From Hsuehochloa calcarea (lineage: Eukaryota; Streptophyta; Magnoliopsida; Poales; Poaceae), in NCBI GenBank assembly GCA_036346395.1, contig CM070596.1, positions 6,493,913 through 6,557,912 of the forward strand: DNA of 64,000 nt, written 5' to 3'. Numbering within the stretch: position 1 is the first letter of the stretch; each line of letters begins with the position of its first letter. The position numbers and the translations under genes are program-made. Of the stretch, positions 11,860 through 25,000 are shown one piece after another. Under the pieces are notes generated by a model. The model made no database searches, had not been told where the DNA came from, and saw nothing but the letters and a program-made list of their open reading frames with translations.

Positions 11860-14800
11860 GAAATAAAAACCGAGAGTCATCCGGAGGCTTAGTGAAGATA
11901 TCACCAATCGGTGCTCACTCTCCTGGCTGGAGCACAATGTCACCCTTCTCTACATGGTCTCGAAGAAAGTGATATCGATATCAATATGCTTGGTCCGAGA
12001 ATGTTGCCTTTGGGTTCTTGGCAATGCAAATCGCAGACGTGTTATCACAAAAGAGTGGAACAACGCCGATAGCTAACCCAAAGTCCCGCGGTCGAGACCA
12101 TCAAAGCACTTGGCTCTGACAAGAATCGCGACAATGTACTCGGCCTCTGCGGCGGATTGCGCAACACCGGATTGCTTCCTTGACGACCGGAGACAAGAGA
12201 AGTGCCAATGAATTGGCAAGTGCGGAAGTGCTCTTCCTATCTATCCTCTGACCAATGAAATCTGCATCGGAGAAGGCTCTAAGAGATAGACAAGAAGAGG
12301 AAGAGTACGGATACCATAGTCAATGGTAGCTCGAAGGTACCGAAGATGCGCTTCACCGCTGACGGTGAGATCTGCGAGGAGAAGCTCGAAGCGAGCACAA
12401 AGACACAGAGAAATGTATGTCCGGTCTCGAGGCCGTGAGGTACAAGAGAGAGCCAATCATGCTCTGAAATCCTTTTGGTCAGCGAGTTCGCCGTCTTCAT
12501 CGGATCCGAGCATTTGTAGATGCCATCGAGTTGATCTTGGCTTTCCATCATTCATGTCGAGCGCTTGGGAGGTCTCGAGTGTATTTTCCTTGATGAAGAA
12601 AGGTACCCTCCCGAGTCTGTTTGATTTGGAAGCCAAGGAAGAAGCTCAACTCGCCCATCATGCTCATCTCAAATTCCGAGCTCATAACATCGAGCGAGAC
12701 ACGAGAGTATGTGAGGAGCCGCCAAAGATGATGTCGTCCACATAGATCTGGACGAGCAAAAGATCAGTGCCAAGACGGCGGATGAACAAGGTCTTGTCTA
12801 TTTTACCCATTTCAAAACCATGACTCAGTAGATAGGACTTAAGCCTCTCATACCAAACTCTGGGAGCCTGCTTGAGTCCATACAAGGCTTTGGAAAGCCT
12901 GTAGACATGGTTAGGGTATTTGGGATTCTCAAAACCTGGAGGTTGTCTGACATAGACTTCTTCCTCAATAAGGCCATTGAGGAAGGCACTCTTGACATCC
13001 ATCTGGTAAAGCTTGAAACCCTTAGAAGCTGCAAAGGCAAGCAGGATTCTAATGGCTTCAAGTCTAGCTCTGAGGGCAAAGGTCTCTTGAAATCTAGACC
13101 CTCAACTTGAGAGTACCCTTAGCTACCACCTAGCCTTGTTTGAATGACTAACCCATCTTCACTTTGCTTGTTCTTGAACACCCATTTGGTCCCAATGATA
13201 TTGTGACCTTGAGGGGCTCAACAAGGGACGGACCTTGTTTCTTTCAAAGTTTTCCAACTCCTCATGCATAGCGTTTGTCCAAGACTCGTCAGATAGAGCA
13301 TGACAAACTTCTTTGGGCTCAAAAGAGGCGACGAAGGCAGAATGGAGACAGAAGAGAGACAAGCCAGCTTTGGAACGTGTGACACGCTCGAAGAGGTCTC
13401 CAATGATCTGCTCTGAAGGATGGTCCTTTTGAATGTGTCTTGGAGGTCCAAGGTGAGATGAAGAAGTGACCTCTACCTCATTAGCAGATGAGATAGGAAC
13501 AGAGCCACTAGCTTCAGAAGAAGCAGAAGGTAAGGGCTGATCTCCTCGAGGTGCAGTGGAAGAAGGCACCTCAAAAGGAGGAGGAAGAATTGGATCAGGT
13601 AGACAACCTTCATCTCCGTCTTCCTCATCGTCCACAAAGATGGACTCAAACTGCTCTAGAGAACCTGAGATATCAGGCCTAGTCCCCGGACTGGCCTCAT
13701 CGAAGGTCACCTCACAGGTTTCTATCATTTTGCTAGACTCGCAGTTCTAGACTCTATAGGCACGAGAAGAAGTCGAGTAACCCAGAAAGATCCCATCACA
13801 AGATCGTGACTCGAACTTATCTAGGTTCCCAGACTTCAGAATAAAACACTTGCAACCAAACACACGAAAATGCGAGACGCTGGGTTTTCGCCCATATCTC
13901 AACTCATAAGAAGTGCGATGCAAGAGTGCCCGAAGAAAAACTCTGTTAGAAACATGACAAGCGATAGCAATTGCCTCATTAAAACTTCCTAGGTGTAGAG
14001 TACTCATCAAGCATCGTCACAGCCATCTCGACCAAGGTACTCTTCCTCTCCACAACGCCATTCATGTTGGGGGCGTATGGAGCGAGAACGGTGCTCTACA
14101 CTGTCTCACCACAAAACTCTCAAAGTAGGAATTCTTGAACTCGGTGCCATTATCGGTCTGGAATTGCTCGTAATGCACAGGGAGCTCAACAGAAGCCTAC
14201 TAAAAGACCACGAAAAAGAGTAAGCGTCTCATCCTTGAGGCTAAGAAAAACACCCAAGAGTATCTCGAGAAGTCATCGACCACAACAAGAATATACCACT
14301 TCCCTCCCGCCGATCAAGACTTCAGCCGACCAATCAGTATCCATGTGGAGCGGTTGTCCTGTGCGTCCAATCATTATCCTTGTATTGGAGAGTGAGAAGC
14401 GGCAACCATCTTGCCGTCTTGGCGGGAGTGCAAACTAGATCCTTGACCATCTTGAGTTTTGGCAAACCACGAATGAGATCGTGGCCACCGACTCGTGTCA
14501 AATGATCAAAGCCTATATGACCTAGTCTCCTATGCGGAAGGTCAAATCACGAGATTGAAGCAATTAAACACCGAGAGGATCACGAGAAGACTCGGAAAAA
14601 TCAGCACGAAAGATCCTCCCATATCGAAAATCCATAAACTAGACTACAGAAGAATCAAGAATTTTGCAATTGTTTTCTTAAAGCTCACCTCAGAACCGTC
14701 ATCGAGTGGTGAGAGATGAAAGCGATTATATTGCGCTTACTTACTAAGGCAACATCTTTTAAAATAAAGGAATCATTAATGCTCACGGTACCTTTAGCGA

Positions 14801-17350
14801 TGGCGCCCAAATGAAGCATCTCCAAGGTGATCGTCTCATCACCGGAGCACGGGCTAGGGAAGAAAACCAACGAGAATCTCGGTCATATGGCGAGAACAAC
14901 CGAGTCTACAATCCATACCTTTCCTTCCCGGCCGGCGACCACGAGTCAAGCAGAGAGTAAAGTCTCGATCTTGCGGTGAATCAACGGTGATTTTGGCACC
15001 CAATCTTGAGTAACACGTCGAATGATGAAGTAGTCAAGCAAGACCGACCTCTATCTACCCTCGCTCTCGTCACTCAACAAGTCGGAAGGTGCGTATGCGG
15101 ACACTGGTCGCTTCTTCTGAATCCGATCGCTATGGAAGAGCGAGTCGAATTCTAGCAACATCTTGATCACGCCGCGTAGCCATCTCGAAAGGAAAACCGA
15201 GATCTACCCTCAAAGCGGCGAAGTCACGACCAAAGGAGCATGAGGACGAAAATAAGAAAACTCAGAAAAACCAAGTCCTCGATGCTGCCTTAAATCATCA
15301 GTTGTACCAAACCTAGACCTCGTGTTGGTCTTAGGTGCACTCATAGTCTGGGGCTGACCATGAATGTACCTAACGGACTCAACACGATCTCTACGCGATC
15401 TTGGCGCTGAAGCAATGATCAACTAAATGTCCATCCTTCCGGCGAAGGTGCAATGATACTTCGCCTACGAGGGCGAAAGCTGCGGTGGAATCACCTTGTC
15501 GTCGAAATCCTTTGAACAAAACCACGACTTAAAATTGACTTTCTCGATCCAGGCTTAGTTTTGATCACACCGGTGCTATGGTTTTGAGCACGGCGGTGGA
15601 TGCTTCCTCATATCCTCATGGATATCATATCCTAGACCCTGATTAAATCTGCAAATCTTAGATTTGTCTAGAATGAGATTGAGCTTCTTCTTGCCTCCTA
15701 CAAACCTCTCGAGAGTGTTCATAAGATCCGACACTCCCGAAAGAGAGGTGCAAGAAGAGCAGGGGAAGAAGGAACAATGAAGGTAAGGGGAGCGAAGAAG
15801 AACCAACAAAGAGAGGAAAGATTGGCTTGTGCACGCACAACTTTGGGGGACAGTCCTATTGCTAGCGATTGGTTCACGTTGCTAGGCGTCTCTACCAAAC
15901 CCTTAGACTTCTTCCCAAAGACACACAATACAAGCGAGATGATTGTGTCTCTAGAAGGTCCTTAGTTAGCTTCACACATTTTTCATCCAAAGCAACCAAA
16001 TCACATTTTAGTTTATTACATTGATTGCATGGTGAGCTAACAAGGTCCTTAGAAGCATCTTGAGCCAATTTGTTATTGTGATCAATCATTTCTTGAAACT
16101 TGCTTGAATCTGATTCTAGTTCAAATGATTAACTTAGGACGAGTTTAAACAAGAAACAATAGGCTCTAGTAGCGCACTTGGAATTCAGTAATTTTGTGAT
16201 CTGCCCGTTTTAGGTTCATCTTGAGATTATTACAATTTTCACAAGTCTCAGGCAGATCGAGCAACATGGTATAAAGACCTCTAAATGAATTGTCCTTAAC
16301 CTCACATGAGGTGCAAGCGAGAGCCTCAACAAAGAGTAGATGAAGGAGGTGCTACTCTACTCATCTCTAATTCACAAGAAGGCTAATGTTCTCTACTTTA
16401 ATCATGTCAAGTTCAAAGGACACACTATCATGCAAGGTCCTTAGTTTTTCCATGTCATCAAGCAAAGCACATCATGTGTCACAATCATCACGGGAGGGAG
16501 CGGATGTAAGTAAAGAAAGCTCCGTGATAGTCTAGCTACTTCCTTCTCCAACTCAAAGACACTTAGCCCTAGACTTAGCATGAAATCTACCTAGCTTAAG
16601 AAAAGCATCATTAAGCTGGTCATAAGTGGGACTAACCTCATCGAGTCGGAGTACTACTGTCCGTCGCTCGATTCGCCCGAGGGCCATGAAGCACATGCCG
16701 AGAAGTTGCCGTCGTCCTTGGGATCATGATCGTCCTTCCCATCATCGTCACTCCACCCCTCCACCTCGGTGGTGTCCGGTTCGTCGAGGCGGTGAGGCGC
16801 GATGGAACAACTTCTTTGCCTTCCCAAAGTTGCGGAACTTCTTCTTGCCTTGGTCAGTCTTTGAGGGCTTCGTGTTGCGATTCTTGTCGATGTAGTCGTT
16901 CTTGCTCGGACCGCCATAGTCACCTTTGCCCTTCCCAAGCTTGGGACGCTTTGCTCGGATGTGGTTGGGGCCACCACACTCAAACAAATCACAGGACCTC
17001 CTCTTTTCCATCCCTCCTCCTCTTGTAAGCATAGGAAAACTTCCGAGCTAGGAGGGCTAGCTTTGTTCATCCTCAAGTCGCTCTAATCGATCATCGCTTA
17101 TGTCACGAGAGCGACTAGGAGAACCCGCGTGTCGACTCGAGAAGAAGATCCGGAGGTTGGATCGGTGACTAAAGCCATCGATTGTGACTTCGACCTTGAG
17201 AGACAATGTCAATCTCGTGAGTCTTGAGGCGCGAGTAAAGCGCATCAAGAGTCGTGGTCGAGAGGTCCGTGCTATCCTTGATGGTAGTCACTTTCATCTC
17301 CCAAACACGAAGATCAAGTGCAGAAAGCATCTGTCGAGCGTTATCCGAGT
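11860..17350 (-). pseudogene. Copia gag-pol polyprotein, degraded
   Basis: Read right to left, the pieces follow copia order: gag, protease, integrase, reverse transcriptase, RNase H. Gag remains lie at about 17250-15900, with a zinc knuckle near 17000 reading LFECGGPNHIRAKRP, in which two of the metal-binding Cys are replaced (by Leu and Arg). Integrase C-terminal sequence is at 14010-13747 (YGRKPSVSHFRVFGCKCF). An acidic linker is at 13728-13159. Reverse transcriptase is at 13002-12682 (MDVKSAFLNGLIEEEVYVRQ, then ALYGLKQAPRVWYERL, with the active-site motif YVDDI). RNase H remains are at about 12640-11880 (TKHIDI near 11985). Many one- or two-base frameshifts lie next to CG dinucleotides. 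No intact protein remains. Confidence 0.85.
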
Positions 17351-17354
17351 CGGT

Positions 17355-17819
17355 AGATTAATGCACTCTTCACTCACACGCTTAACGCATCCAAATTCGG
17401 CGTCCATCTGCTTACGACGTAACAAATTATAGATTAATGCACGCAGCTATACAATACATGGCAAGTCAATGTATATATACAGGATGCTCGATCATTGTTC
17501 TATATATTGTAAATCTTAGCTGCCAATTAATAACCTCTCCTTGGATGATAAACCTAGATTATATAATTCATATAACTAGAATCAAATACTAAACTTAGAT
17601 CACCAAGAATAAATAGATCTACAAGCACACACTTGCAAATCTACTGTATTTAATTCTTTCACTGAACGCCCTAGTGCCGGTTGCCTCCTTCAAAGCAGCC
17701 GCGTGCCCAGATGGTTCTGTCTGGAGTCACTATGGACAGATCTGTCTAGAGTCGATCGGGACGATCAGATATTTAATTGCGCATATCACAGACCGTTCTT
17801 AAAAAGAAATGTCTGTGAT
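17355..17819 (-). repeat. Second copy of the CACTA leader, inside the retrotransposon
   Basis: The sequence matches 7975-8443 closely, including the shared run AACAAATTATAGATTAATGC, and ends with the same GTGAT that precedes the LTR. It lies where the primer binding site and gag start should be. The CACTA-to-LTR junction is therefore present twice, at 8443/8444 and 17819/17820. Confidence 0.9.
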
Positions 17820-19451
17820 TGAAGGACCGAAATGGCAACAGAGGGGGGGGTTAATGGTGCCTTAAAATTAAGAACTCCCCTTTAATGTATTTAAACAAGA
17901 TCTACAAAACCCTCTCAAGAAGAGTAAAACAAAATCGAGAAACTAAAACAGTTTCACTTGCATCAAAAATCGGAAGTTCGATTCTACCCGTGATAGTTCC
18001 GCACTCCGGTAGTTCCGAGTTAGTGCGGAAGTTCCGCCTGCAGTAGTTCAGCCTTAGACAATCGGAAGTTCCGATTGTCCCGACCAAAAACGATCGCTGG
18101 GTTTTTCCCAAAAATCCAAAATGCTAAATCTTGAATGCTCTTCTCAGGTCAAGTTTCACAGGACATCATCCTAAACACCATCTTGACCTTATGGAGAAGA
18201 ATCGCAAACAAAGATTCAATAATCAAGCCAAAAACGGATTTCTTGAAGAAGGGGCAAGAAAGACCAAAACCCACAATAAACGAGATTCTCAGATTCTTAG
18301 CTCATGAAACTTTGAGGATGCAATAGCAATATCAAAACGACTCTAGATATCAAGTTTCAAGCTATTTCATAGGACGAATCAAAAGATACATCAAAACCCT
18401 AAATATTCAACAAGAACAGGAAGGGAATAAGAGAGGCACAAACAAGTAATCAAAAACCTCAGAGTTTCATTGATAGAGATCAAAAGATTACAGAGGAAAC
18501 ACAGAGGAATGATTACAAGGATTTTCAGTTCATTCTCTCCAAACCAACAACCTCTCAAAAGCAAAACAAAACCTTTAGCTAGAGCTAACCCTAATTTTCT
18601 CTCTCAAAGTCTAACCCTAACAACAGGGGTTCAGCTCTATTTATAGCCTTTGCTTAATGGGCCTCCAACCCATTAAGCCCGCTACACCCGAACGGAACCG
18701 CCTCCACTTGTGCCGCTTTGCGAAAATACCGTTTCGCCCCTTGCACACCTTCTGGAAGCCTCCCGTACGCCTTGCTGTCCTTGACACGCAACCACCTCAA
18801 GATTCACGCCGTCTTCGACACATCCCGACCGTTCTGACCTCAACGCCGCCTGCGCCTAGTCCGATCACCTCGTGTCTCGCCACGACTTCGTTTCGATGTC
18901 CTGCGATCAACACGCATAAAAACACATCACATAGCATTGCACAATATCATAGCATCAACATTTGTATAAGACTCAAACTCATACAAAATCAAAATCACAA
19001 ATTATCCTTCTACGCGATTCGACACAATCGGAAGTTCCGCACTTACCACAGCGGAAGTTCCGATTTCCGGAACGTCCGCACTTGTCAGGATTAGCGGAAG
19101 TTCCGCGCTTAACATTGCGGAACTTCCGATCTTCGGAACATCCGCCTTTCCAATTTTTCAAATCCGATTATCGTCTCGTGAGGAACACTCAACGTCGGTT
19201 TATCGGACACTCGCTACCCAGTGCGGAAGTTACGATTTCCTTCACCAACTCAAAACCGTGTTAATCGGAAGTTCCTATTTCCAACGCCGGTAGTTCCGAT
19301 TATCGGAACTTCCGCGATATACACAGTGGTAGTTCCGATTATCCTGTTTCAGCACAGAAACAGTCCAAACCGAAAAACTCAACTTTCAAACATTTAACAA
19401 GCTGTCAAATACTCATCACTCAGAATGGAGGACCTCTCACATGGTCTCTCA
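17820..19451 (-). repeat. 5' LTR of the copia element
   Basis: This matches 8444-10079 from TGAAGG to CTCTCA and is followed by the TSD GTGAT. AT-rich parts are near identical to the other LTR. Differences are mostly one- to three-base indels around CG. Confidence 0.9.
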
Positions 19452-19829
19452 GTGATACGTATCACAGATAGTTTTAAATAACAATCGTCTGTGATAATCG
19501 TAGGCCTCACAAATGGTTATTGTTACGAACTGTCTGTGATAAATATCACAGATTGTTCTTAACAATAACCGTCTATGAAACTGTATACGTATAACTGACA
19601 GTTCTTAACAAAAATCGTTTGTAATATGCGTCTTTAAATATATGGTCGTCCACTCAGATCTATATCTATATGTAGTGAGAAATGTCTCTGGTATATTCAC
19701 GGCTGCTTTGAAGGAGGCGGCGGCCGGCTCTAGGGCGTTTTGGTGAAAGAAATATTGTAGATTTTCAAGTGTGCTTGTGGATCTATTTGTTCTTGGCGAT
19801 CTAAGGTTAGTATTCCTTTGTCTCTGATG

Positions 19830-20236
19830 CGACTGCTTTGAAGAAGATGGCGAGTACACCTAAGAAAGCAACCAAACCCACCACGATACATGATCTTTTT
19901 TTGGTTGTCGTCCACCCAGTATGAGTTGATGAGACGGTAGCCAAGGCCTACTTCATCAATCCTGACTCACTCTCCTGGCAAGTTCACCAAGACCAGGACC
20001 AGTACCAAGATCTATCCCAAGATAATACTAATGAAGTAAGAGTGTGTCAAGCCAGAATACAATCACGGTATGGCCAGCCCCTGCAAGTTCAGGAAGCATG
20101 CATGGCTGCCAGTAGAATGTGTCAGGTTCGATGAAGTAGGCCATGGCTGGGTGAACGACAACAAAAAAGAAATCATACTTCGTGGTGGACTTGGGTGCTT
20201 TCTTAGGTGTACTCGCCGTCTTCTTTAAAGCAGTCG
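19830..20236 (+). repeat. Long inverted repeat (hairpin A) after a CACTA leader
   Basis: The left arm at about 19830-19982 (GACTGCTTTGAAGAAGATGG at its start) pairs with the right arm at about 20108-20236 read in reverse. The left arm has a 21-base insertion around 19921. Both arms begin with the same short ORF start (MASTPKKA). The middle of about 125 bp is the loop. It lies directly downstream of a CACTA leader, so a transcript from that promoter would fold into double-stranded RNA. Confidence 0.8.
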
Positions 20237-20830
20237 TGTTTATCAGAGACAGTTCTTGTTAATAACCGTCTGTGATGCACATCAGAGACGGTTCCAATTA
20301 CAAAATGTATGTGATAAGTAAACATCACATACGATTCCAATTACAAACCGTCTGGATAAGTAAACATCACAGGCGGTTCTTGGTAATAACCGTCTGTGAT
20401 AATTATATATCATAGACTGTTGTAGTTTATAACCGGCTGTGATACGTATCACAGACGGTTTACCCTACTAAACCGCCTATGATATGCACCTTTAAATATC
20501 TGGTTGTCCACTCAGATCTAGATCTATATGTAGTGAGAAATTCCTGTAACATTCCAAGATCGTTGGTTCAAAACTGTTATCAGTATACATATCACAAACG
20601 GTTCTTAACAAGAAACCGTCTATGATATGCACCTTTATATATCTGGTCGTCCACTCAGATCTAGATCTATATGTAGTGAGAAATATCTCGGATATATATG
20701 TCGCTGCTTTGAAGGAGGCGGCGGCCGGCTCTGAGGCGCGTTTGGTGAAAGAAATACCATAGATTTTTAAGTGTGCTTGTAGATCTATTTGTTCTTGGTG
20801 ATCTAAGGTTAGTACTACTTTGTCTCTAAT

Positions 20831-21194
20831 GCGGCTATTTTTTCGGCAGTCGTTCACACAACTTGAGGATGAGACAGCAGCAACACTAACTTTATTAAGC
20901 CTACAAGTTCAAGAAGCATGGCTACTAGGAGAGCGCATGAAGATGCTATTTCGCTAGTATTCCTCTAGACACAACTACAGGCCTCGATTGTGCCATGTAG
21001 CATGTAGAATCCTCCTCCTCATGCTGCTTGGGCACATCTGAGACCTGCAGTTGTGTCTAGAGGAATGCCAACGAAATAGCCTCTTCATGCGCTCTCCTAG
21101 CAGCCATACTTCTTGAACTGGCATGCTTGATGAAGTTGGTGTGGCTGCTGTCTCCTCCTCATACTGCGTGGACGACCGCCGAAAAAACAGCCGC
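20831..21194 (+). repeat. Long inverted repeat (hairpin B) after a CACTA leader
   Basis: The left arm from 20831 (GCGGCTATTTTTTCGGC) to about 21003 pairs with the right arm from about 21020 to 21194 (ending GCCGAAAAAACAGCCGC). The loop is only about 15 bp. The arms differ by scattered substitutions. It is in the same position relative to its leader as hairpin A but has a different arm sequence. Confidence 0.85.
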
Positions 21195-21716
21195 AACAGA
21201 GACTGTTCTTGTTAATAATCATATGTGATAAACATCACAGACAGTTCCAATTACAAACTGTCTGTAATAAGTAAACATCACATACAGTTCTTGTTAATAA
21301 CCATCTGTGATAATTATATATCACAGACTATTATAGTTTATAACCGGCTGTGATACGTATCACAGACGGTTTATCCCACTAAACCGTCTATGATATGCGC
21401 CTTTAAATATCTGGTTGTCCACTCTGATCTAGATCTATATGTAGTGAGAAATGTCTGTGATATTCCAAGACCGTATGTTCAAAACTGTTACCTATAATAC
21501 ATATCACAGATGGTTCTTATCAAGAACCGTCTGTGGTATGCGCCATTAAATATCTGGTCATTCCATGAGAACTAAATCTATCTATAGTGAGAAATGTGAT
21601 GTATATACGACTGCTTTTTGAAGGAGGCGACCGGCTCTGGGTCACGTTGTTGAAAGAAATACCTTAGATTTTCAAGTGTGCTAAATCTGCTATTTGTTCT
21701 TGGTGATCTAAGTTGA

Positions 21717-22010
21717 CACAGCAGGTTCATCCACCATAACGGGGTACTTTACCGAGTGTTGACACTCGGGAAAAGTGAGAAATTGGCACTCGGGAACAGT
21801 TATTTCCCGATGAGTCCGAAAATTGCCCTGAGTGTAAACACTCGGGACAGTTAGCCACATGGCGATCCTTTCCCAACGGGACTCGATAATTGGCCTGAGT
21901 GTATATCAACCTAGGACACTCGCAAATTATATTTGATTCCCGAGTGTATATAAAACAACGCCACTTGGGAAAAATTTTACCCCTGTGAGTCCCGAAATTG
22001 GCACGTGGTG
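21717..22010. repeat. Subterminal repeats of a second CACTA family (ACACTCGGGA type)
   Basis: Multiple copies of ACACTCGGGA and its complement TCCCGAGTGT are present. The same motif continues at 25780-25870, after the inserted solo LTR, and at 44690-44937, where it runs into a clear terminus TTTCTAGTAGTG. I read this as the eroded left end of that element; no left terminus is visible. Confidence 0.65.
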
Positions 22011-25000
22011 TGTCGGACTCGGATTTTGTAAATTCGAATCCTCTGTGAATCACTGTGCTACTCCCTAGATCTGTAGGTAGCACTCACAGGTACATTGCCG
22101 GGTCATCTCATACAAACGTGAATTAAGATCAACACATATATTACAAACAATAGAGTAACATAGACCACGTCGGGTCAAGTTTTATAGCTAGGCCGTCAGG
22201 CCAAATATATTACATCACAAAAGCACGTAGCTACAACGGAAGCAAAAGGGGATAGGGCTTGTCTCCCGGTAGGCAGCGATTGGGTATCTTGTGTATGACT
22301 AATATTATCCAAGGGCTTGGGTAATATTGGTTATACGCAAGCACCTGCAAGTCTACTAGACTGGGGCGAGACTTAAACTACAGAGCTACACTACTCTTCA
22401 TCGCACCCGGGTCCGTCGACTTTGGGATCCTTGTAATATGCGTAGTCTCCTTGGTCCAAATCATATGAAGGGTTTGGGAAGAGCGAGGGTGAGCACAACT
22501 ACCGTGCTCGCAAGCCAACACAACAGATGCAATCATATACATGCACAACTTAACAAGGATGGCTCGGGTTCTTTTATTTGCGTAAAGCAATATTTTTAAT
22601 TACAAATATTATAAAATCCTATCACATAACATGTTAACCAAATTGCATTTTTAAAGAAATTAAATGTGCAATAATTAATAACAACAGAGCCTACCTCCAC
22701 CTTCATGCTTATTTTGATGGTGGTTACACCTACCTATTATCGACACTGGGTAAGATTACCCAGGAAAATCCAATTCAAGGGCTAGGTGAGCCCCGCACAT
22801 TTTCCAACCCTCCCGCAAAGTTTTTGAAATATAACTATATCTTGTAAGTTCCTATGCCCGCCTGTGATCGTGGGCACAGCTGTTCAAACAGTTTTATTCT
22901 CTGCGGATATTGTACATCTTTACCCAAAAGAGATAATCATCTTGATGTGTATACACGTTTCCTTAGACATGTGAATCAAGGCGAGATTATCACAAGGCCT
23001 TTACAAGGCGTCCATCGGTATTTGCTACACCCGCTAAGGTTTCACCTGAGTAGGGTTTCGCTCACGGAGACCCGATAGCCCTTACCCAGACCCCCTATTG
23101 CGCCATACGACTTACGCCCACGGAGACCTGTAGATCGCATACCCCAACCCGTAGCTTTGAACGCTCACGGCGATGGGGGGTCCTCCAGTGGTGCAACTCG
23201 TACAGATGGACGCCAATTATTTGGCTAGGTCGACACCATTATAGACTTGTGGTTGTATTGTTTTACAATGAGAGGTCATCACAGGATTAAGTCCTTAAGA
23301 TTATCTGAGCGGTGCTTACCACATACCATCCACAACATGTCTTGGGCTACATTAGTATCCAACCATTCACCCTCGAGTCATACCGTCCACCCAGATAGGT
23401 ATTAGCAAATTTTTAGGGTTTGGGGAGTAGAAAATAAATTATTTCAATCATTCAGTCATTCTCCCCAATGACTGCCCGAAACAATGTTTATGTTTGAAAG
23501 ATGATGACTTGGGACATTTAGTGTCCCGGTACTTAAGTAAGGCTAGCATGGCGCTTAAGTATAACCTATATCTAGTATTTACCGTATAGTTACTACGGTG
23601 ACAAGGATTAATGGTTCAACTCATCAAAGGATGGCATATTAAATAACTAATCAACAAGTATGTATTTAACTACCTTAAGCTTTAACATACATTTGAATAC
23701 AAAATTAAAGCATGCAGTTTTGGTAATTTAAATTAATATAATTTTGCATAAAATGTAGGCTCAAAATGATCAAAGTATTGACTCGCCTTGGTTATAAGTA
23801 GGAGGGTCTAGGTGTTCTTGAGCTTGTCCGAAGTGGAGGTCTCCCGCGTCTTCGAAACCTAATCGGTCGGACGTACCGGAAAAGACATAACGACAAAAGA
23901 GAGCAAATAAATACAAAACACCAAGCAAATGAATTCCAAATTAAACAAGACTAGTGCCATTAGCAAGATCTTGATTTTAGAAATTTTTAGGAAGAAGATT
24001 CATAATTTTTGGAGCTATAATGAGGAAGTTATGGATTTTTGGAGCTTTTAACAGGATTTTCAATTGAATGGAAAATCAGAAAAGGTCGATTAAAGCTGGA
24101 GCCGACACGTGGTAGCCTAAACAGGAGCGCGCTGGTTCATAGGTACTGTAGCATGGGCCGGATACCAACACACACAGTATCTGGTCCATGGGACCATCAG
24201 TCCACAGAATAGTAACATCGGGCCCACCTGTCAGCTTCAATACTTTGAAACTCGGTTAATCTGGTGCTTCACTGCTCGGCCGGGCCCACATGTCGATGAG
24301 TCTGGGCGACGCTTAGCGCTAGCTAATCAGGGTTTAGCTTTAACTTGCACAGTAACTACCGGAAAAAAAAACGAGCTACAGTGCTTGTTTCGTCCGACAA
24401 TGCGCAGCTGAGGGAGAGAGCTGGGGCGGCACGGCTCGTCGCCGGCGGAGGGAGGGGTTACCCAAAATGGGTTCCCCTCGGTGAGGTGGTCCCGGTGATG
24501 GTGGCGGCGGCGCCGGGGAATGGCCAGAGCGGCACGCCCATGGGAGGCGGTGGCGGGAGCTCAGCCAGGTGGCGAGGGCAGCTGGGTGTAGTACTCCAGA
24601 GAAATGGGGAAGCATGGGGTCGGTGGAGGTCTCCGCAGATCACCTGGCCAATAATGGCGGTCGGAGCTGGTCGGGTGAGGGAGAACGGCAGCGGAGAGGG
24701 AGGCGGCCGAAAGCGAGGGAGAAGAGGCGATCCCTGCGCTGTGGTGGTCCGGAGGCGACGGGGCTGGAGGGGGAGGCTCCTGGGCGACAATGGCACACGG
24801 TGACGGGGGTGGTGGCGCCGGGAGATCGCCGGACTAGGAGATCGGCGGCGGAGGTGGTTCGGCTGGACTGGGAAGCTCTGGTGGCACGACAATTTCTCTA
24901 GTGGACTTACCCGGGCAAAGAGAGCGGCATGGGGAGGTAGGGGGTGGCACCGTAGGGGCTTTATAGGTGTTGAGGAGGAGAGAGCCGTTGGGGGGCGCTG

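Larger units (their letters stand above)
8444..19451 (-). mobile_element. Ty1-copia (SIRE-like) LTR retrotransposon, 11.0 kb
   Basis: The element starts TGAAGGACCG and ends CTCTCA. It is flanked by the 5-bp target duplication GTGAT at 8439-8443 and 19452-19456, inside a CACTA subterminal repeat. It has an LTR at each end, about 1636 and 1632 bp. A polypurine tract (minus strand CAAGGGGGAGA) abuts the left LTR, so transcription runs right to left. The internal region holds a degraded gag-pol. The expected primer binding site next to the right LTR is absent: 465 bp of CACTA leader lie there instead (17355-17819). Confidence 0.9.
19452..21716 (+). repeat. Tandem CACTA 5'-end units (subterminal repeats plus leader)
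   Basis: Arrays of ACAGACGG/CCGTCTGT hairpins alternate with copies of a leader. The leader reads TTTAAATATCTGGTTGTCC, then ACTCAGATCTAGATCTATAT, then GCTTTGAAGGAGGCGGC and a splice-donor-like GATCTAAGGTTAG. Leader copies start at about 19633, 20485, 20635, 21395 and 21545. Their orientation is opposite to the leader at 8030-8443, so the region is a head-to-head arrangement around the copia insertion. The last copy is cut at about 21716, where a different CACTA family begins. Confidence 0.8.
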
